A DNA stretch of 64,000 nt from Bacillota bacterium (GCA_023457255.1 JAEWMB010000037.1:1-64000), one strand, 5' to 3'; positions 50,141-59,881 are shown, counted from the stretch's first letter. The notes: generated by a model from the letters alone, not told the origin. Numbers and translations: made by a program.

Positions 50141-51916
50141 TCACCTAATCCTGCAATAATTTTGAATAATTACTTGTACTGTTCGAGTTCCCATATACTC
50201 GTTAATCGTAGGATAATACGTAAATGCCAAGTCTATCTCATTATATTGCCCAAGATACATCTTTCTTACTTCTTCTTTTCCATATTCCGCTTCTACAAAC
50301 TCATTGAATTCTGTGATATCTCCAAAATATAAGGCATCCATTGCAAATCCATCGGAATTGATTATATTTAGTTTTAATACATTCTGATTCTTACCAAGAA
50401 TCCAAGCTTTTCGTATCTTAAAGTGTTGTTCTGCAAATACCGGTTTATTATTTCCCTTCCCAAACGGCTCCAGCCTTTCTAATTCTTCCAGAAAGGCTTC
50501 GTTTAAGTAACCAATCGGGAGCGGAACATCAATTCGAACAATCGGGATAAAATCCTCTTCGGAAAGAACAGTATTTTGATTTAACCGCACCCTTAGAGTT
50601 TCTAGATTTTCTGCTTTTAACGAAAGCCCTGCCGCCATTGGGTGACCGCCAAACTTCGTTAATAAATCCTTACACTTTGAGAGTTCTTCAAACATATTGT
50701 AGCTTTCAATTGAACGGCCGGAGCCTTTTACCCCTTGCTCCACATCAACAAAAACAAGCGCCGGTTTGTTATAACGTTCTCTCAGACGGCCGGCAATAAT
50801 TCCAACCAAGCTTTCATGGGTATCCCTTAGCTTTACTACTAAAACTTTATCATGAATCAGCTCTGACGTTTCAATTCGTTCAATTGCTTGCTCAACCCCC
50901 TGTAATGTCATATCCTTTCGGTTGTCATTTAATTTCTTTAAGGAGGCTGCCAATTGTTTTGCTTCTTCCACCGTTTTCGCATTCAGCAAGTCAAGAGCGA
51001 CATCAACTGTATCAAGCCTTCCGGCAGCATTAAAACACGGTCCGATGACAAAACCGATATGATATGCACTGATACGTTTTTGTTCTAACCCACACTCTTC
51101 CATTAATGCCTGTATGCCTAAGTTTTTTGTATTACTTAATAATTTCAATCCATGTTTTACAATCAGCCGGTTTTCCGAAACCAAATCCATCACGTCAGCT
51201 ACAGTTGCTATGGCAATAAACTCTAATAAATCATAAAGTTCCTCTTTTGCTATATGATAATGCTCATACAGCAATTCAATCAGCTTATAAACTACGCCGG
51301 CTCCGCACAGTCCTTTAAAAGGATACGGACAACCCTCCTGCTTAGGATTTACCACAGCGTCCGCATTCGGAAGTAAAAATGTCCTGCCGCCCTTCTCATC
51401 CTCTTGGAATACAACTTCGTGGTGATCGGTTACTACGACTGTCATTCCAAGTTCTTTTGCGTAATCTATTGCATCAAAGGCAGCAATTCCATTATCACAA
51501 GTTATGATAAATCGGCTCCCCGCATCATAAGCTTCGCGTACGATACGCCGATTTAATCCATAACCTTCCGAGACCCGGTCGGGTGCATAGACAACTACTC
51601 TCCCGCCGATTCTCCTTAGGGCTGTAGATAAGCTGTGCCCGGATAAGATCCCATCGTTATCAAAATCCGTACCGATAGCAATTAACTGATTTTCTCCAAT
51701 CGCTTTGATTATAAGGTTGCATGCTTGCTCCATCCCCTTCATCCTAAGCCCCGAATACATCTTCGTTAAATCACAAGACAGAAAATGGTTTATTTCATCT
51801 TCCTTAAAAAGGCCACGATTCACAATAATACGTGCCAAAACCGGACTGATAGCAAAACGCTTTGCAAGTGTATCGAAGTTGGCCCGCTTTGCCTCTAATA
51901 TCCATTTTTCTTTCAT
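50141..51916 (-). CDS. recJ: RecJ-type single-stranded-DNA exonuclease
   Basis: 591-aa DHH-family 5'-to-3' ssDNA exonuclease for recombination and mismatch repair. Motif DFDNDGILS (D-x-D-x-D-G), DNGIAA, VTDHHE (DHH), GPCFNAAGRLDTVD and the DHHA1 block FGGHPMAAG are present; a C-terminal OB-like region (about 455-590) follows. It is shorter than Bacillus RecJ. Could be a second RecJ paralog, as many Firmicutes have two. Upstream gap contains the hairpin of the neighbouring GH43 gene. Confidence 0.88.
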   Translation of the reverse strand: MKEKWILEAKRANFDTLAKRFAISPVLARIIVNRGLFKEDEINHFLSCDLTKMYSGLRMKGMEQACNLIIKAIGENQLIAIGTDFDNDGILSGHSLSTALRRIGGRVVVYAPDRVSEGYGLNRRIVREAYDAGSRFIITCDNGIAAFDAIDYAKELGMTVVVTDHHEVVFQEDEKGGRTFLLPNADAVVNPKQEGCPYPFKGLCGAGVVYKLIELLYEHYHIAKEELYDLLEFIAIATVADVMDLVSENRLIVKHGLKLLSNTKNLGIQALMEECGLEQKRISAYHIGFVIGPCFNAAGRLDTVDVALDLLNAKTVEEAKQLAASLKKLNDNRKDMTLQGVEQAIERIETSELIHDKVLVVKLRDTHESLVGIIAGRLRERYNKPALVFVDVEQGVKGSGRSIESYNMFEELSKCKDLLTKFGGHPMAAGLSLKAENLETLRVRLNQNTVLSEEDFIPIVRIDVPLPIGYLNEAFLEELERLEPFGKGNNKPVFAEQHFKIRKAWILGKNQNVLKLNIINSDGFAMDALYFGDITEFNEFVEAEYGKEEVRKMYLGQYNEIDLAFTYYPTINEYMGTRTVQVIIQNYCRIR

Positions 51917-52020
51917 TGTTCACTCTTCTCTCTATTCGCCTTTTATCTGAAATTATAAACTAACTTCTGATAAATAATCTTATCAAAACATGTATTATTT
52001 TGCAAGATTAATGCGAAAAG

Positions 52021-52055
52021 AGGCATTCGCAGTTCATTTTTAACTGCGAATGCCT
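52021..52055 (-). terminator. Terminator of the ankyrin-GH43 gene
   Basis: Perfect 14-bp stem AGGCATTCGCAGTT/AACTGCGAATGCCT (7-nt loop) with CTCTTTTC after it on the minus strand. Confidence 0.75.
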
Positions 52056-52080
52056 GTTATAGGTTAATTCCTTCCGGTTT

Positions 52081-53988
52081 TTATTGATCCATTCCTTGGT
52101 ATACAATATCTTTAAACTCACCAATCAAGGAAGAATCCTCACCTGCATAAGCATACATTCCTACCATAGCACCGGTAAAGCGTTTTCCGCGTTTAATTCC
52201 TTCATCACAAAGATAATATACTCTTTCGAGTTTACCAAGTAAATTCCAATTTGCCTCCGATTGTTTTAAGTTTTGATAAGAAAAGCTTCTCTCCAGATCT
52301 TTCGTCACAATACGAAGGCGGTATTCCCCTTTTGAAACCTTCACTCGCAAGCTTACCTTAGTATCCTCATCGATGTGTTCCACAACTTGTAAGAATAAAC
52401 CTTCTTCGGTTTCAAAAAATCCGTATTTAAGAAACGTATTTTCATCATAATAGCAAGTTAAACCATAATCCTGACCTGTACTAAGATTAGCCTCCCCCAC
52501 CGTAACTTCAAAGATAAAATGAAAATCCTGCTGTCTGCGCAGTAAGATATTTCTGGACTCTGTCGTATCTAAATCTTTTTTGCTTCCCTGTACTTTTAAG
52601 TAGCCATTACCGAAAGTATAAGCGTTCTCTAACGGTACACGAGGAGATACCCACAAACTACTTAAAACCCCATTCCAAAAATCATCTGTTTCCGGTTCAG
52701 GAATATAGGTCGTCAGATTAGGACGTTTTTGCAATACACTGGGGCCTTCCAAATTATTAACAATTGGCCATCCGTCTGCTGTCCAAGTAATCGGGTCTAA
52801 TGCTGTTTCACGGCCAAGCAAACTATATTCGCCCTCTAGCTGTCTGCCGCATAAGTAAACCATGTACCACTCACCATTTGGTGTTTTCACAGGTTTTCCA
52901 TGACCGCAGCGTTGAATTGCTCCCTTTTCATCCTGCTGTCTCATAATTGGATTATAAGGACAAGGCGTATAAACACCAAATAATTCTTTTGATCTGGCAA
53001 CAGAGATACGATGCCCCAGTCCGGTCCCCCCTTCTGCCTGGAAGAGATAATACCAGCCGTCTTTCTTTAATAAATGAGAACCTTCCGGTGCTCTTTTTTG
53101 ATGGCCATAATATAAAAGGGTGGCTTCGGAAAGCTGTTTCTTTCCATCTTTACTAATCTCAAATATTCTTGCGCCACGGTTTAATAGCATATAGCGTCTT
53201 CCGTCATCATCCGTAAAGATAGATGGATCAATACCATCCTCATCAAGAAATACCGGTTCACAATATGGACCTTCCGGCTTATCTGAAGATACTACCATCT
53301 GTTTTCTATAAACCGTTCCGGTATCATTTAAGCGATAGGTTGCAGTGATATAAAATTTTCCCTCATTATAAGAAATGTCCGGTGCCCAATAGCCTCGCCC
53401 GCCTTCCAATTCATCTAAGTACGCCCATTCCGGATTTGTAATCGCATGTCCGATTACTTTCCAATTTATTAAGTCTTTGGAATGAGAAATTGGAATACAA
53501 GGGAAAAAAATAAAGGAGGAATTCACCATATAGAAATCATCCCCTACACAAATGATCGAAGGGTCCGGATGCATGCCGGTACGGATTGGGTTACGATACA
53601 TCTTTTCATATGGAGCCCCGCATACTTCTTCAAAAAAGGATAGTATTTCTTGATTTTTATTTTTATAAGCTATTTCATATGGAGTCACCAGGTTAATATC
53701 TCCGGAAACCGGTGACATCCCAACTCTTTCAACTAGATAGCGAACCACGGAAATATTTCCGGATTCCACTCCATAATGAAGTATACTTCTATTTATTTCA
53801 TCAGTTTCATTAAAACTTGCTCTGGAATATTCCACAATATACCGTACAATTCCCAAATCTCCCAGAGAAGCTACCAAAAATGGCAGCCATATGCCCCCAG
53901 TCCTATCCTCAATCGAATTTGGATCCTTTATCAGCAGATCTTTTACCGTCTCTAAATCTTTGTTTCTTATTGCCTCGCGTAATGTCAT
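52081..53988 (-). CDS. Ankyrin-repeat fusion to a GH43 glycosidase
   Basis: 635 aa, no signal peptide. Residues 1-125 form three to four ankyrin repeats (LREAIRNKDLETVKDLLIKD; LVASLGDLGIVRYIVEYSR; ILHYGVESGNISVVRYLVER). A GH43 five-bladed propeller follows (about 130-445), with the general base Asp142 in GMHPDPSII, pKa-modulating Asp254 in DGIDPSIF and acid Glu302 in APEGSHLL. Residues 455-635 are a beta-sandwich (LamG/GH43-C2-like). GH43 enzymes are arabinofuranosidases or xylosidases; cytoplasmic ones trim imported oligosaccharides. Ankyrin repeats on such an enzyme are most unusual. The ATG follows AAGGAGTAGAAGA. Divergent from the GH95 gene. Confidence 0.85.
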   Translation of the reverse strand: MTLREAIRNKDLETVKDLLIKDPNSIEDRTGGIWLPFLVASLGDLGIVRYIVEYSRASFNETDEINRSILHYGVESGNISVVRYLVERVGMSPVSGDINLVTPYEIAYKNKNQEILSFFEEVCGAPYEKMYRNPIRTGMHPDPSIICVGDDFYMVNSSFIFFPCIPISHSKDLINWKVIGHAITNPEWAYLDELEGGRGYWAPDISYNEGKFYITATYRLNDTGTVYRKQMVVSSDKPEGPYCEPVFLDEDGIDPSIFTDDDGRRYMLLNRGARIFEISKDGKKQLSEATLLYYGHQKRAPEGSHLLKKDGWYYLFQAEGGTGLGHRISVARSKELFGVYTPCPYNPIMRQQDEKGAIQRCGHGKPVKTPNGEWYMVYLCGRQLEGEYSLLGRETALDPITWTADGWPIVNNLEGPSVLQKRPNLTTYIPEPETDDFWNGVLSSLWVSPRVPLENAYTFGNGYLKVQGSKKDLDTTESRNILLRRQQDFHFIFEVTVGEANLSTGQDYGLTCYYDENTFLKYGFFETEEGLFLQVVEHIDEDTKVSLRVKVSKGEYRLRIVTKDLERSFSYQNLKQSEANWNLLGKLERVYYLCDEGIKRGKRFTGAMVGMYAYAGEDSSLIGEFKDIVYQGMDQ

Positions 53989-54154
53989 TCTTCTACTCCT
54001 TAGCAACGTATTTGCCTTGCTGTCTGTCGTTCCTTTTAGCTACTTCACCAGTGTATCATGAATATCTTCAAAATAATACAGAAATTTTGTTATCAATCCT
54101 ACTTATCTTTAGAATTTTTGCCTCTTTCCAAATGTTGTTGATTTCTATCTCTAT

Positions 54155-54178
54155 TTGGTATAACCTATAGGTAACCAA
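54155..54178. promoter_or_regulatory. Palindromic operator candidate between divergent glycosidase genes
   Basis: Core ACCTATAGGT (54163-54172) is flanked by TTGGT (54155-54159) and ACCAA (54174-54178). It sits in the 283-base divergent gap and could control both the GH43 and GH95 genes. Confidence 0.45.
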
Positions 54179-54271
54179 TTATATAGAAATAGCAGCAACA
54201 ATAATGAGATTACGGGCACAATCACGTAATTTACATTGGGAGAATTTATAAGGGGAGGAGTAAATACTCGT

Positions 54272-56536
54272 ATGCAAAGACATATCCTATGGTATCAAGA
54301 GCCAGCAAAAGACTGGAATGAGGCCTTGCCGCTTGGCAATGGCAGACTTGGTGCGATGATTTATGGGAAACCCGAGCATGAAATCATCCAAGTAAACGAA
54401 GATAGCATCTGGTCCGGTTATGCGATGGACCGAAATAACCCGGATGCAAAAAAGAATCTGCCAATCGTTCGGCAACTAATCGCAGAAGGTAATTTAGAAG
54501 AAGCCCAAAATTCTGCTTTACATACTCTTAGCGGAACTCCAGATAATATGCGATGCTACCAAACCGCGGGGGAAATACACATAACGACCGGACATACCGA
54601 AGTAACAAACTATCGAAGACAATTGAATCTTTCAGAAGCAACTGTAACTGTTTCTTATGACTTTGAGGGGACTAATTTTGTTCGTGAACACTTCATTAGT
54701 ACTCCGGCAGATGTTATGGTAATGCGATTCACCAGTAGAGGTCCTAGAAAGCTAACTCTAAGTTTTCTTTTATCAAGACCGCATTTTATGGATCGTCTAT
54801 ACGGTGAGGACGGCGACTCCGCAGCTTTGGTTTACCACGGCGGAATTCCATTTTGCAGCCGTCTTACTGCAGCTTCCAGCGATGGCTTGATTCAAACCAT
54901 TGGAGCACAGCTTGTCGTATCGGAGGCTACTACGGTTACCCTGTTTTTTGATATCAGAACAGCTTTTCGAAGCGAAAGCTATGTAAATGAAGTACGGGCT
55001 CACCTCATGGATGTAAAGTCATTACATTTTGAGGAATTAAAGCGTTCCCATAAAAAAGATTACCAATGCTTTTTTAACCGAAGTGATTTCATTTTAACTG
55101 CGCCGGCTGAAGCGGATGTCACTGCTTTGGATACCGCAAGGCGTCTGGAAAGAATGAAAGAGGGACATAGTGATCTTAAGCTATTAGAAGATTACTTTCA
55201 TTTTGGCAGATATCTTCTTATCAGCTGCAGCAGGCCAGGTACACTTCCGGCAAATCTTCAGGGAATCTGGAATAATAGCATGACACCACCTTGGGGCAGT
55301 AAGTTTACCATTAATATCAATACAGAGATGAATTATTGGTTTGCCGAAAAATTAAATCTTCCGGAGCTTCATCTTCCACTCTTTGACCTTCTTAGACGGA
55401 TGCACCAAAAGGGGAACGATACGGCAGAAAAGATGTATGGCTGCCATGGATTTGTTGCTCATCATAACACGGATTTATGGGGTGATTGTGCACCACAGGA
55501 TTACTGGCTTCCCGGAACATACTGGGTACTGGGCGGCGCATGGCTTTGCCTTCATATCTGGGAACATTATGAATATACAAAGGACATCAATTTCTTAATC
55601 AAGATGTTTCCGGTTCTCTCCGATGCCTGTCTGTTTCTGACAGAATTTTTAACTGAGGATATGAGCGGAAAGCTGATACTAGCACCGACTGCCAGCCCGG
55701 AAAATAAATACCGCCATCCAAATGGGCAAATCGGATACCTCTGCGCCGGTTGTACGATGGATCATCAAATCATAAGAGAGCTGTTTCACCACTATATGGA
55801 TGCATATCATACTTTGTTAGATGCCAAGACTTTAGCAGAGAATAAAGAAACTTCAATATCCTTGAAGGAGGAGCTGACTAAGTCGGTAGAAGACTGTCTT
55901 AGCCGGTTACCTGAGACAAGAATACATAGCAACGGTACTATTATGGAATGGAATGAAGAATATGAGGAATTAGAATTAGGCCATCGCCATATCTCACATT
56001 TATTTGGATTATTCCCCGGTACTCAAATTACGCCGGAACAAACTCCAAAGCTTTCTGAAGCTGCAAAAAAGACACTGGAAAGAAGGTTAGAGTATGGCGG
56101 CGGTCATACCGGATGGAGCCGTGCTTGGATTATTAACTTCTGGGCAAGATTAGGGGAAGGAGAATTAGCTTATCAGAATGTCAAAGCACTCCTGGCTGGA
56201 AGTACCCTGCCAAACCTATTCGATAACCACCCGCCATTTCAGATTGATGGTAACTTTGGCAGTGTTTCAGGTATTTGTGAAATGATATTTCAGTATAGAA
56301 ATAACACCTTATTTTTACTGCCTGCCTTCCCTGATGAGATAAAGGATGTGACATTTCTAGGCTATAAAGCAGCCTATGGCCTAACTGCTAACTTAACCTA
56401 TGCCAGTGGAGAATTAAAATCTCTTATTCTTACGTCAAAAGAACCTCAGAGCATTACACTAAATTATAGAAATAAAACTGTGGCAATTAATTTAACCAAG
56501 GGTGAAAATGACGTGGATTGTAATATATTTTCTTGA
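54272..56536 (+). CDS. GH95-family alpha-L-fucosidase/galactosidase
   Basis: 754-aa cytoplasmic glycoside hydrolase of family GH95 (inverting; known members act on alpha-1,2-L-fucose or alpha-L-galactose). N-terminal beta domain with EALPLGNGRLGAMIYGKPE and VNEDSIWSG; (alpha/alpha)6 barrel with GFVAHHNTDLWGD (catalytic Asn residues), APTASPENKY (general acid Glu) and GHTGWSRAWIINFWARL; C-terminal beta domain. No signal peptide. ATG chosen after GGGGAGGAG, an 11-base spacing; a TTG 12 codons upstream lacks a site. Xyloglucan-derived fucose or galactose is a plausible substrate. Confidence 0.88.
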   Translation: MQRHILWYQEPAKDWNEALPLGNGRLGAMIYGKPEHEIIQVNEDSIWSGYAMDRNNPDAKKNLPIVRQLIAEGNLEEAQNSALHTLSGTPDNMRCYQTAGEIHITTGHTEVTNYRRQLNLSEATVTVSYDFEGTNFVREHFISTPADVMVMRFTSRGPRKLTLSFLLSRPHFMDRLYGEDGDSAALVYHGGIPFCSRLTAASSDGLIQTIGAQLVVSEATTVTLFFDIRTAFRSESYVNEVRAHLMDVKSLHFEELKRSHKKDYQCFFNRSDFILTAPAEADVTALDTARRLERMKEGHSDLKLLEDYFHFGRYLLISCSRPGTLPANLQGIWNNSMTPPWGSKFTININTEMNYWFAEKLNLPELHLPLFDLLRRMHQKGNDTAEKMYGCHGFVAHHNTDLWGDCAPQDYWLPGTYWVLGGAWLCLHIWEHYEYTKDINFLIKMFPVLSDACLFLTEFLTEDMSGKLILAPTASPENKYRHPNGQIGYLCAGCTMDHQIIRELFHHYMDAYHTLLDAKTLAENKETSISLKEELTKSVEDCLSRLPETRIHSNGTIMEWNEEYEELELGHRHISHLFGLFPGTQITPEQTPKLSEAAKKTLERRLEYGGGHTGWSRAWIINFWARLGEGELAYQNVKALLAGSTLPNLFDNHPPFQIDGNFGSVSGICEMIFQYRNNTLFLLPAFPDEIKDVTFLGYKAAYGLTANLTYASGELKSLILTSKEPQSITLNYRNKTVAINLTKGENDVDCNIFS

Positions 56537-56576
56537 ATAATGAAATAACCAAGGCTTATTCTATTTTATCAGACAA

Positions 56577-56624
56577 AAAGTGCATCGGGCCTAGTCAATT
56601 AATGACTTCTCCCGATGCACCTTA
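56577..56624. terminator. Terminator between GH95 and SCIFF maturase genes
   Basis: GTGCATCGGG (56580-56589) pairs with CCCGATGCAC (56611-56620) with a 21-nt loop; A-rich before, T-rich after. Confidence 0.65.
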
Positions 56625-56709
56625 TTCAGCTTATTGTTATTAAGAAATATCGTTACTGAAACGCTGATATTACCTAAGCAGAATCTACTTGTGAATAAAT
56701 ATGTTATAC

Positions 56710-58122
56710 TTATTCTGCCTCAGCAGCCTTAATCATAATTGCACATTCTACACGTTTTTTTTGTAATTCACAGCCAATATCATAGGTATCATTGATATTT
56801 CCATGGAATTTAAAAGCATTGGCAGAACATCCGCCGCTACAGTAAAATTTTGCAAAACAGTTCTTACATTTTTCTTTGGAATAAACATTGCAGCATTTAA
56901 ACTCTTCCCTTAACTCTTCCGCCTTTACTCCATCAAACACATTTCCCATCAAGAAATCATCTTCCCCAACAAACTGATGACATGGATACAAATCCCCCCA
57001 TGGAGTTACTGCCAGGTATTCTGTTCCCGAACCACAGCCTGACAAACGCTTTGCAACACAAGGACCACCACTTAAGTCAATCATAAAATGGAAGAAGTTA
57101 AACCAGTGACCTGCTTTTCTTCTCTCGATAATGTACCTTGCTAACTTATCGTATTCCTCCATTAAAACAGGAAGGTCCTCTGCTGTAATTGCATAGGCTT
57201 CGCCGTCCTGAGCAACTACAGGCTCTACTGAGATTTGTTCAAAACCAAGCTCTGCTAAGTGTTTTACATCCTCAGCAAAGTCTAAATTATTGTGAGTAAA
57301 TGTACCACGAACATAATAATTTGTTTGATTTCTGCTGTCTGCAAACTTCTTGAACTTAGGAATAATGAGGTCGTAGCTACCTTTTCCATTACGGAAAGGA
57401 CGCATGTTATCATTGACTTCTCTCCTGCCGTCGATACTAAGTACTACATTACTCATTTCTTTGTTAGCAAACTCCATAATGTCATCATTTAACAGGACGC
57501 CGTTCGTTGTTAATGTAAAACGGAACTTTTTATTATGAATTTCTTCCTGACTCCTTCCGTATGCTACCAAATCCTTTACTACTTGGAAGTTCATTAATGG
57601 CTCACCACCAAAAAAATCAACCTCTAAGTTCTTACGGTGACCTGAGTTAGCGATTAAGAAATCTAAGGCTTGTTTTCCGACTTTATAGCTCATTAAGGCA
57701 CGTCTTCCGTGATACTCTCCTTCTTCCGCAAAGCAGTAACGGCACGCAAGGTTGCAGTCGTGAGCTATATGAAGACACAATGCTTTTACCACTGTCTCTC
57801 TCTTTTTAAAACTTCCGATATAGTTTTCATAAATATCTTCGGTAAATAAATTCCCATCGGTCTTCATTTGTGTTACTTCATCATAAATATTCCCGATTTC
57901 CTGCCTTAATGTCTCCCCGGTAAGCTCAGGATAATCCTTCTTTAAATCAGCAAAATTATTTTTTTTGCTATAGTTATCCCACAGCTTTGTTATGATTTCT
58001 TCTTTACTCTTTGTTTCATAAAGAGCAATTATATCATATGCAAGATCATCTACAACATGTACCATCCCACTATTCACGTCAAGTACAATATTATAACCAT
58101 TATTTTTATACTGGTGAACCAC
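56710..58122 (-). CDS. Thioether-forming SCIFF peptide maturase (radical SAM/SPASM)
   Basis: 470-aa radical SAM enzyme that installs Cys-to-Thr/other alpha thioether (ranthipeptide) crosslinks in the SCIFF peptide. An N-terminal precursor-recognition domain (1-100, HQYKNNGYNIVLDVNSG) precedes the radical-SAM CxxxCxxC (C123, C127, C130 in IAHDCNLACRYCFAEEG); DFFGGEPLMNF follows. The C-terminal SPASM region carries many Cys (CCNVYSKEKCKNCFAKFYC, SGGCSANAF, GCELQKKRVEC) for two auxiliary 4Fe-4S clusters. The GTG start (MVHQYK) follows GAAAGGAG. The precursor gene lies 226 bases upstream. Confidence 0.94.
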   Translation of the reverse strand: MVHQYKNNGYNIVLDVNSGMVHVVDDLAYDIIALYETKSKEEIITKLWDNYSKKNNFADLKKDYPELTGETLRQEIGNIYDEVTQMKTDGNLFTEDIYENYIGSFKKRETVVKALCLHIAHDCNLACRYCFAEEGEYHGRRALMSYKVGKQALDFLIANSGHRKNLEVDFFGGEPLMNFQVVKDLVAYGRSQEEIHNKKFRFTLTTNGVLLNDDIMEFANKEMSNVVLSIDGRREVNDNMRPFRNGKGSYDLIIPKFKKFADSRNQTNYYVRGTFTHNNLDFAEDVKHLAELGFEQISVEPVVAQDGEAYAITAEDLPVLMEEYDKLARYIIERRKAGHWFNFFHFMIDLSGGPCVAKRLSGCGSGTEYLAVTPWGDLYPCHQFVGEDDFLMGNVFDGVKAEELREEFKCCNVYSKEKCKNCFAKFYCSGGCSANAFKFHGNINDTYDIGCELQKKRVECAIMIKAAEAE

Positions 58123-58219
58123 TTTTGTTACTCCTTTCAATATAAGCCCTGATAAGGGCAAAACCTTTTGCTTCTATCTTATGTCAAACGACATTTTATT
58201 TATGTCCCAAACATGGAAT

Positions 58220-58285
58220 AAGCAGCGACAAAATGCGCTGCTTACTAATCATGACAAGAAAAAGCCGCAAAACGTACTTTTTCTT
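58220..58285 (-). terminator. Hairpins between the SCIFF gene and its maturase
   Basis: Minus strand: AAGAAAAAG/CTTTTTCTT (58285-58277 with 58264-58256), whose 3' arm is T-rich, and a following AAGCAGCG/CGCTGCTT stem (58243-58236 with 58227-58220). They could allow partial readthrough, so the peptide is made in excess of its modifying enzyme. Confidence 0.5.
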
Positions 58286-58348
58286 ACTCTCTTTTATTTC
58301 ATCCTATCGATGAATACCGCCCTTATTGAATAGGGTATCAAGTGGCTG

Positions 58349-58489
58349 CTATCTATTTTCGCAGCTCTGATTTCCTACCGTACAAGATGTTTTACAAGCA
58401 GACTGACAAGAAGTCTGGCACTCGCCGCATCCACCCTTTTTCATTGTATCTTTCAAATTCTTAGTGTTCAAAGTTTTAATGTGCTTCAT
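58349..58489 (-). CDS. SCIFF ranthipeptide precursor
   Basis: 46-aa precursor reading MKHIKTLNTKNLKDTMKKGG then CGECQTSCQSACKTSCTVGN and QSCENR. Cys at 21, 24, 28, 32, 36 and 43: the six cysteines in forty-five residues that define the family. The N-terminal half is the leader; Thr/Ser residues between Cys are crosslink acceptors. AGGAGG lies 7 bases before the ATG, and the maturase gene is downstream. The family is nearly universal in Clostridia; its biological role is unknown. Confidence 0.95.
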   Translation of the reverse strand: MKHIKTLNTKNLKDTMKKGGCGECQTSCQSACKTSCTVGNQSCENR

Positions 58490-58522
58490 TATGTAGCCTC
58501 CTAAATATCGTTAACTTATCAT

Positions 58523-58550
58523 ATTATATCATAGTTTTAAAAAATATCAA
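58523..58550 (-). promoter_or_regulatory. Promoter of the SCIFF operon
   Basis: Minus strand TTGATA (58550-58545), 16-bp spacer, extended -10 TGATATAAT (hexamer 58528-58523). The leader is about 30 nt. Confidence 0.75.
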
Positions 58551-58946
58551 AGTGTTTTTTTCACTTTTGTTAATGTATTTACTTGACGTATTTACTTGAA
58601 CAGTCTGGAGCAGAATGTTATAATATGTTATATAGTATTAAAAACCATTTGATATTTTAATTAATACAATGTACCTCCTTCTATTCATACACATAGGTAT
58701 TACATAGCCTTGCTGCTTTGGCCCTGGAAGGTACCACTATATTATAATCTTTAGAGCCAAATTTTGTACTAACCTAAAGAATCCTAAAATGAATCATCTA
58801 ATAAATTCTTAAATTACTTAAATTCATAAATTTTCTTGCAAGATAGCAGGTTCTAAAGTGTATATAATAGTATTGGGTTATATTGTGTCTAAAATACTAT
58901 AACCAATAAACGAAGTTATATTAATTCATATAAAGGAGAATTCATC
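58551..58946. other. Divergent intergenic region between SCIFF and DegV
   Basis: No gene. A TATAAT at 58863-58868 is the likely -10 of degV, without a convincing -35 at normal spacing. The remainder is AT-rich, with no structure I can support. Confidence 0.4.
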
Positions 58947-59810
58947 ATGAGAGATTATATTATTTCTACTGATTCTACTGCAGATCTTCCAATGGATTAC
59001 GTAAAGGAACATAATATCTTTTTACATCCATTATACTATAATTTAGAAGGGGATGTTTATGGTGGGGAAAAGAATCTTGATCCAACCGACTTTTATAATA
59101 GAATGAGAAATGGACTTATGCCTACAACAATGGCATCTAATCCGGAATTCATTTTGGATTCCTTTACAAAACAAATAAAATCTGGTGCCGATGTCCTTCA
59201 TATTAGTTTTTCTTCTGCTCTAAGCGGGAGCTGCAGCAATGCTACTGTAGCAGCTCGTGAAGTATGTGATGAAAACCCTGATGCTAAAATTGTAGTTGTG
59301 GACTCTTGTTGTGCCTCTATGGGACAAGGGCTTTTAGTATATAAAGCAGTCCAGTTAAAGGAAGCTGGAAAATCTTTAGAGGAAGTGGTTGCTTATATTG
59401 AAGAAAATAAAAATCATATCTGTCACCAATTCACTGTAGATAATCTTTTTCACTTACATCGGGGCGGACGCGTTTCAAAAACCACTGCAATTATAGGTAC
59501 TTTAATCAATGTAAAGCCGGTGCTTCATGTGGATAATGAAGGGCATCTGATTCCTCTTACGAATGTTAGAGGCCGAAAAAAAGCGTTAACCACCTTAGTT
59601 GATAATATGGAACATAAAATCAAGGGATATGAAAATGATGTTGTATTCATTAGCCATGGAGATTGCATTGAAGATGCAAATTTCGTAACAGATTTAATTA
59701 AGGAGCGACTTGGAATTACAAACTTTATGATAAATTACATCTGCCCAACCATCGGTACTCATTCCGGCCCGGGAACCGTAGCACTATTCTTTGTTGGCAG
59801 TGAAAAATAA
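58947..59810 (+). CDS. DegV family fatty-acid-binding protein
   Basis: 287-aa cytoplasmic DegV protein (FakB-like), which binds a fatty acid between two domains and presents it to a FakA-type kinase. Starts IISTDSTADLPMDY, has ISFSSALSGSCSNA in the ligand site, VVDSCCASMGQGLLV, and NLFHLHRGGRVSKTTA, all typical; the C-terminal GTHSGPGTVALFFVG closes the fold. AAAGGAG precedes the ATG. No fakA is in the window. Confidence 0.92.
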   Translation: MRDYIISTDSTADLPMDYVKEHNIFLHPLYYNLEGDVYGGEKNLDPTDFYNRMRNGLMPTTMASNPEFILDSFTKQIKSGADVLHISFSSALSGSCSNATVAAREVCDENPDAKIVVVDSCCASMGQGLLVYKAVQLKEAGKSLEEVVAYIEENKNHICHQFTVDNLFHLHRGGRVSKTTAIIGTLINVKPVLHVDNEGHLIPLTNVRGRKKALTTLVDNMEHKIKGYENDVVFISHGDCIEDANFVTDLIKERLGITNFMINYICPTIGTHSGPGTVALFFVGSEK

Positions 59811-59881
59811 AAAAGCACGCTTCGCTATTTTTCCTATTTCAATGAAAAAAGCATAGGATAAAGCAGTCTATAAAAAATAAT

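Noticed and set aside
58349..58489. Considering the Cys-rich small frame a ferredoxin or metallothionein
   Set aside because: Cys spacing, length and adjacent radical-SAM/SPASM enzyme identify it as SCIFF.
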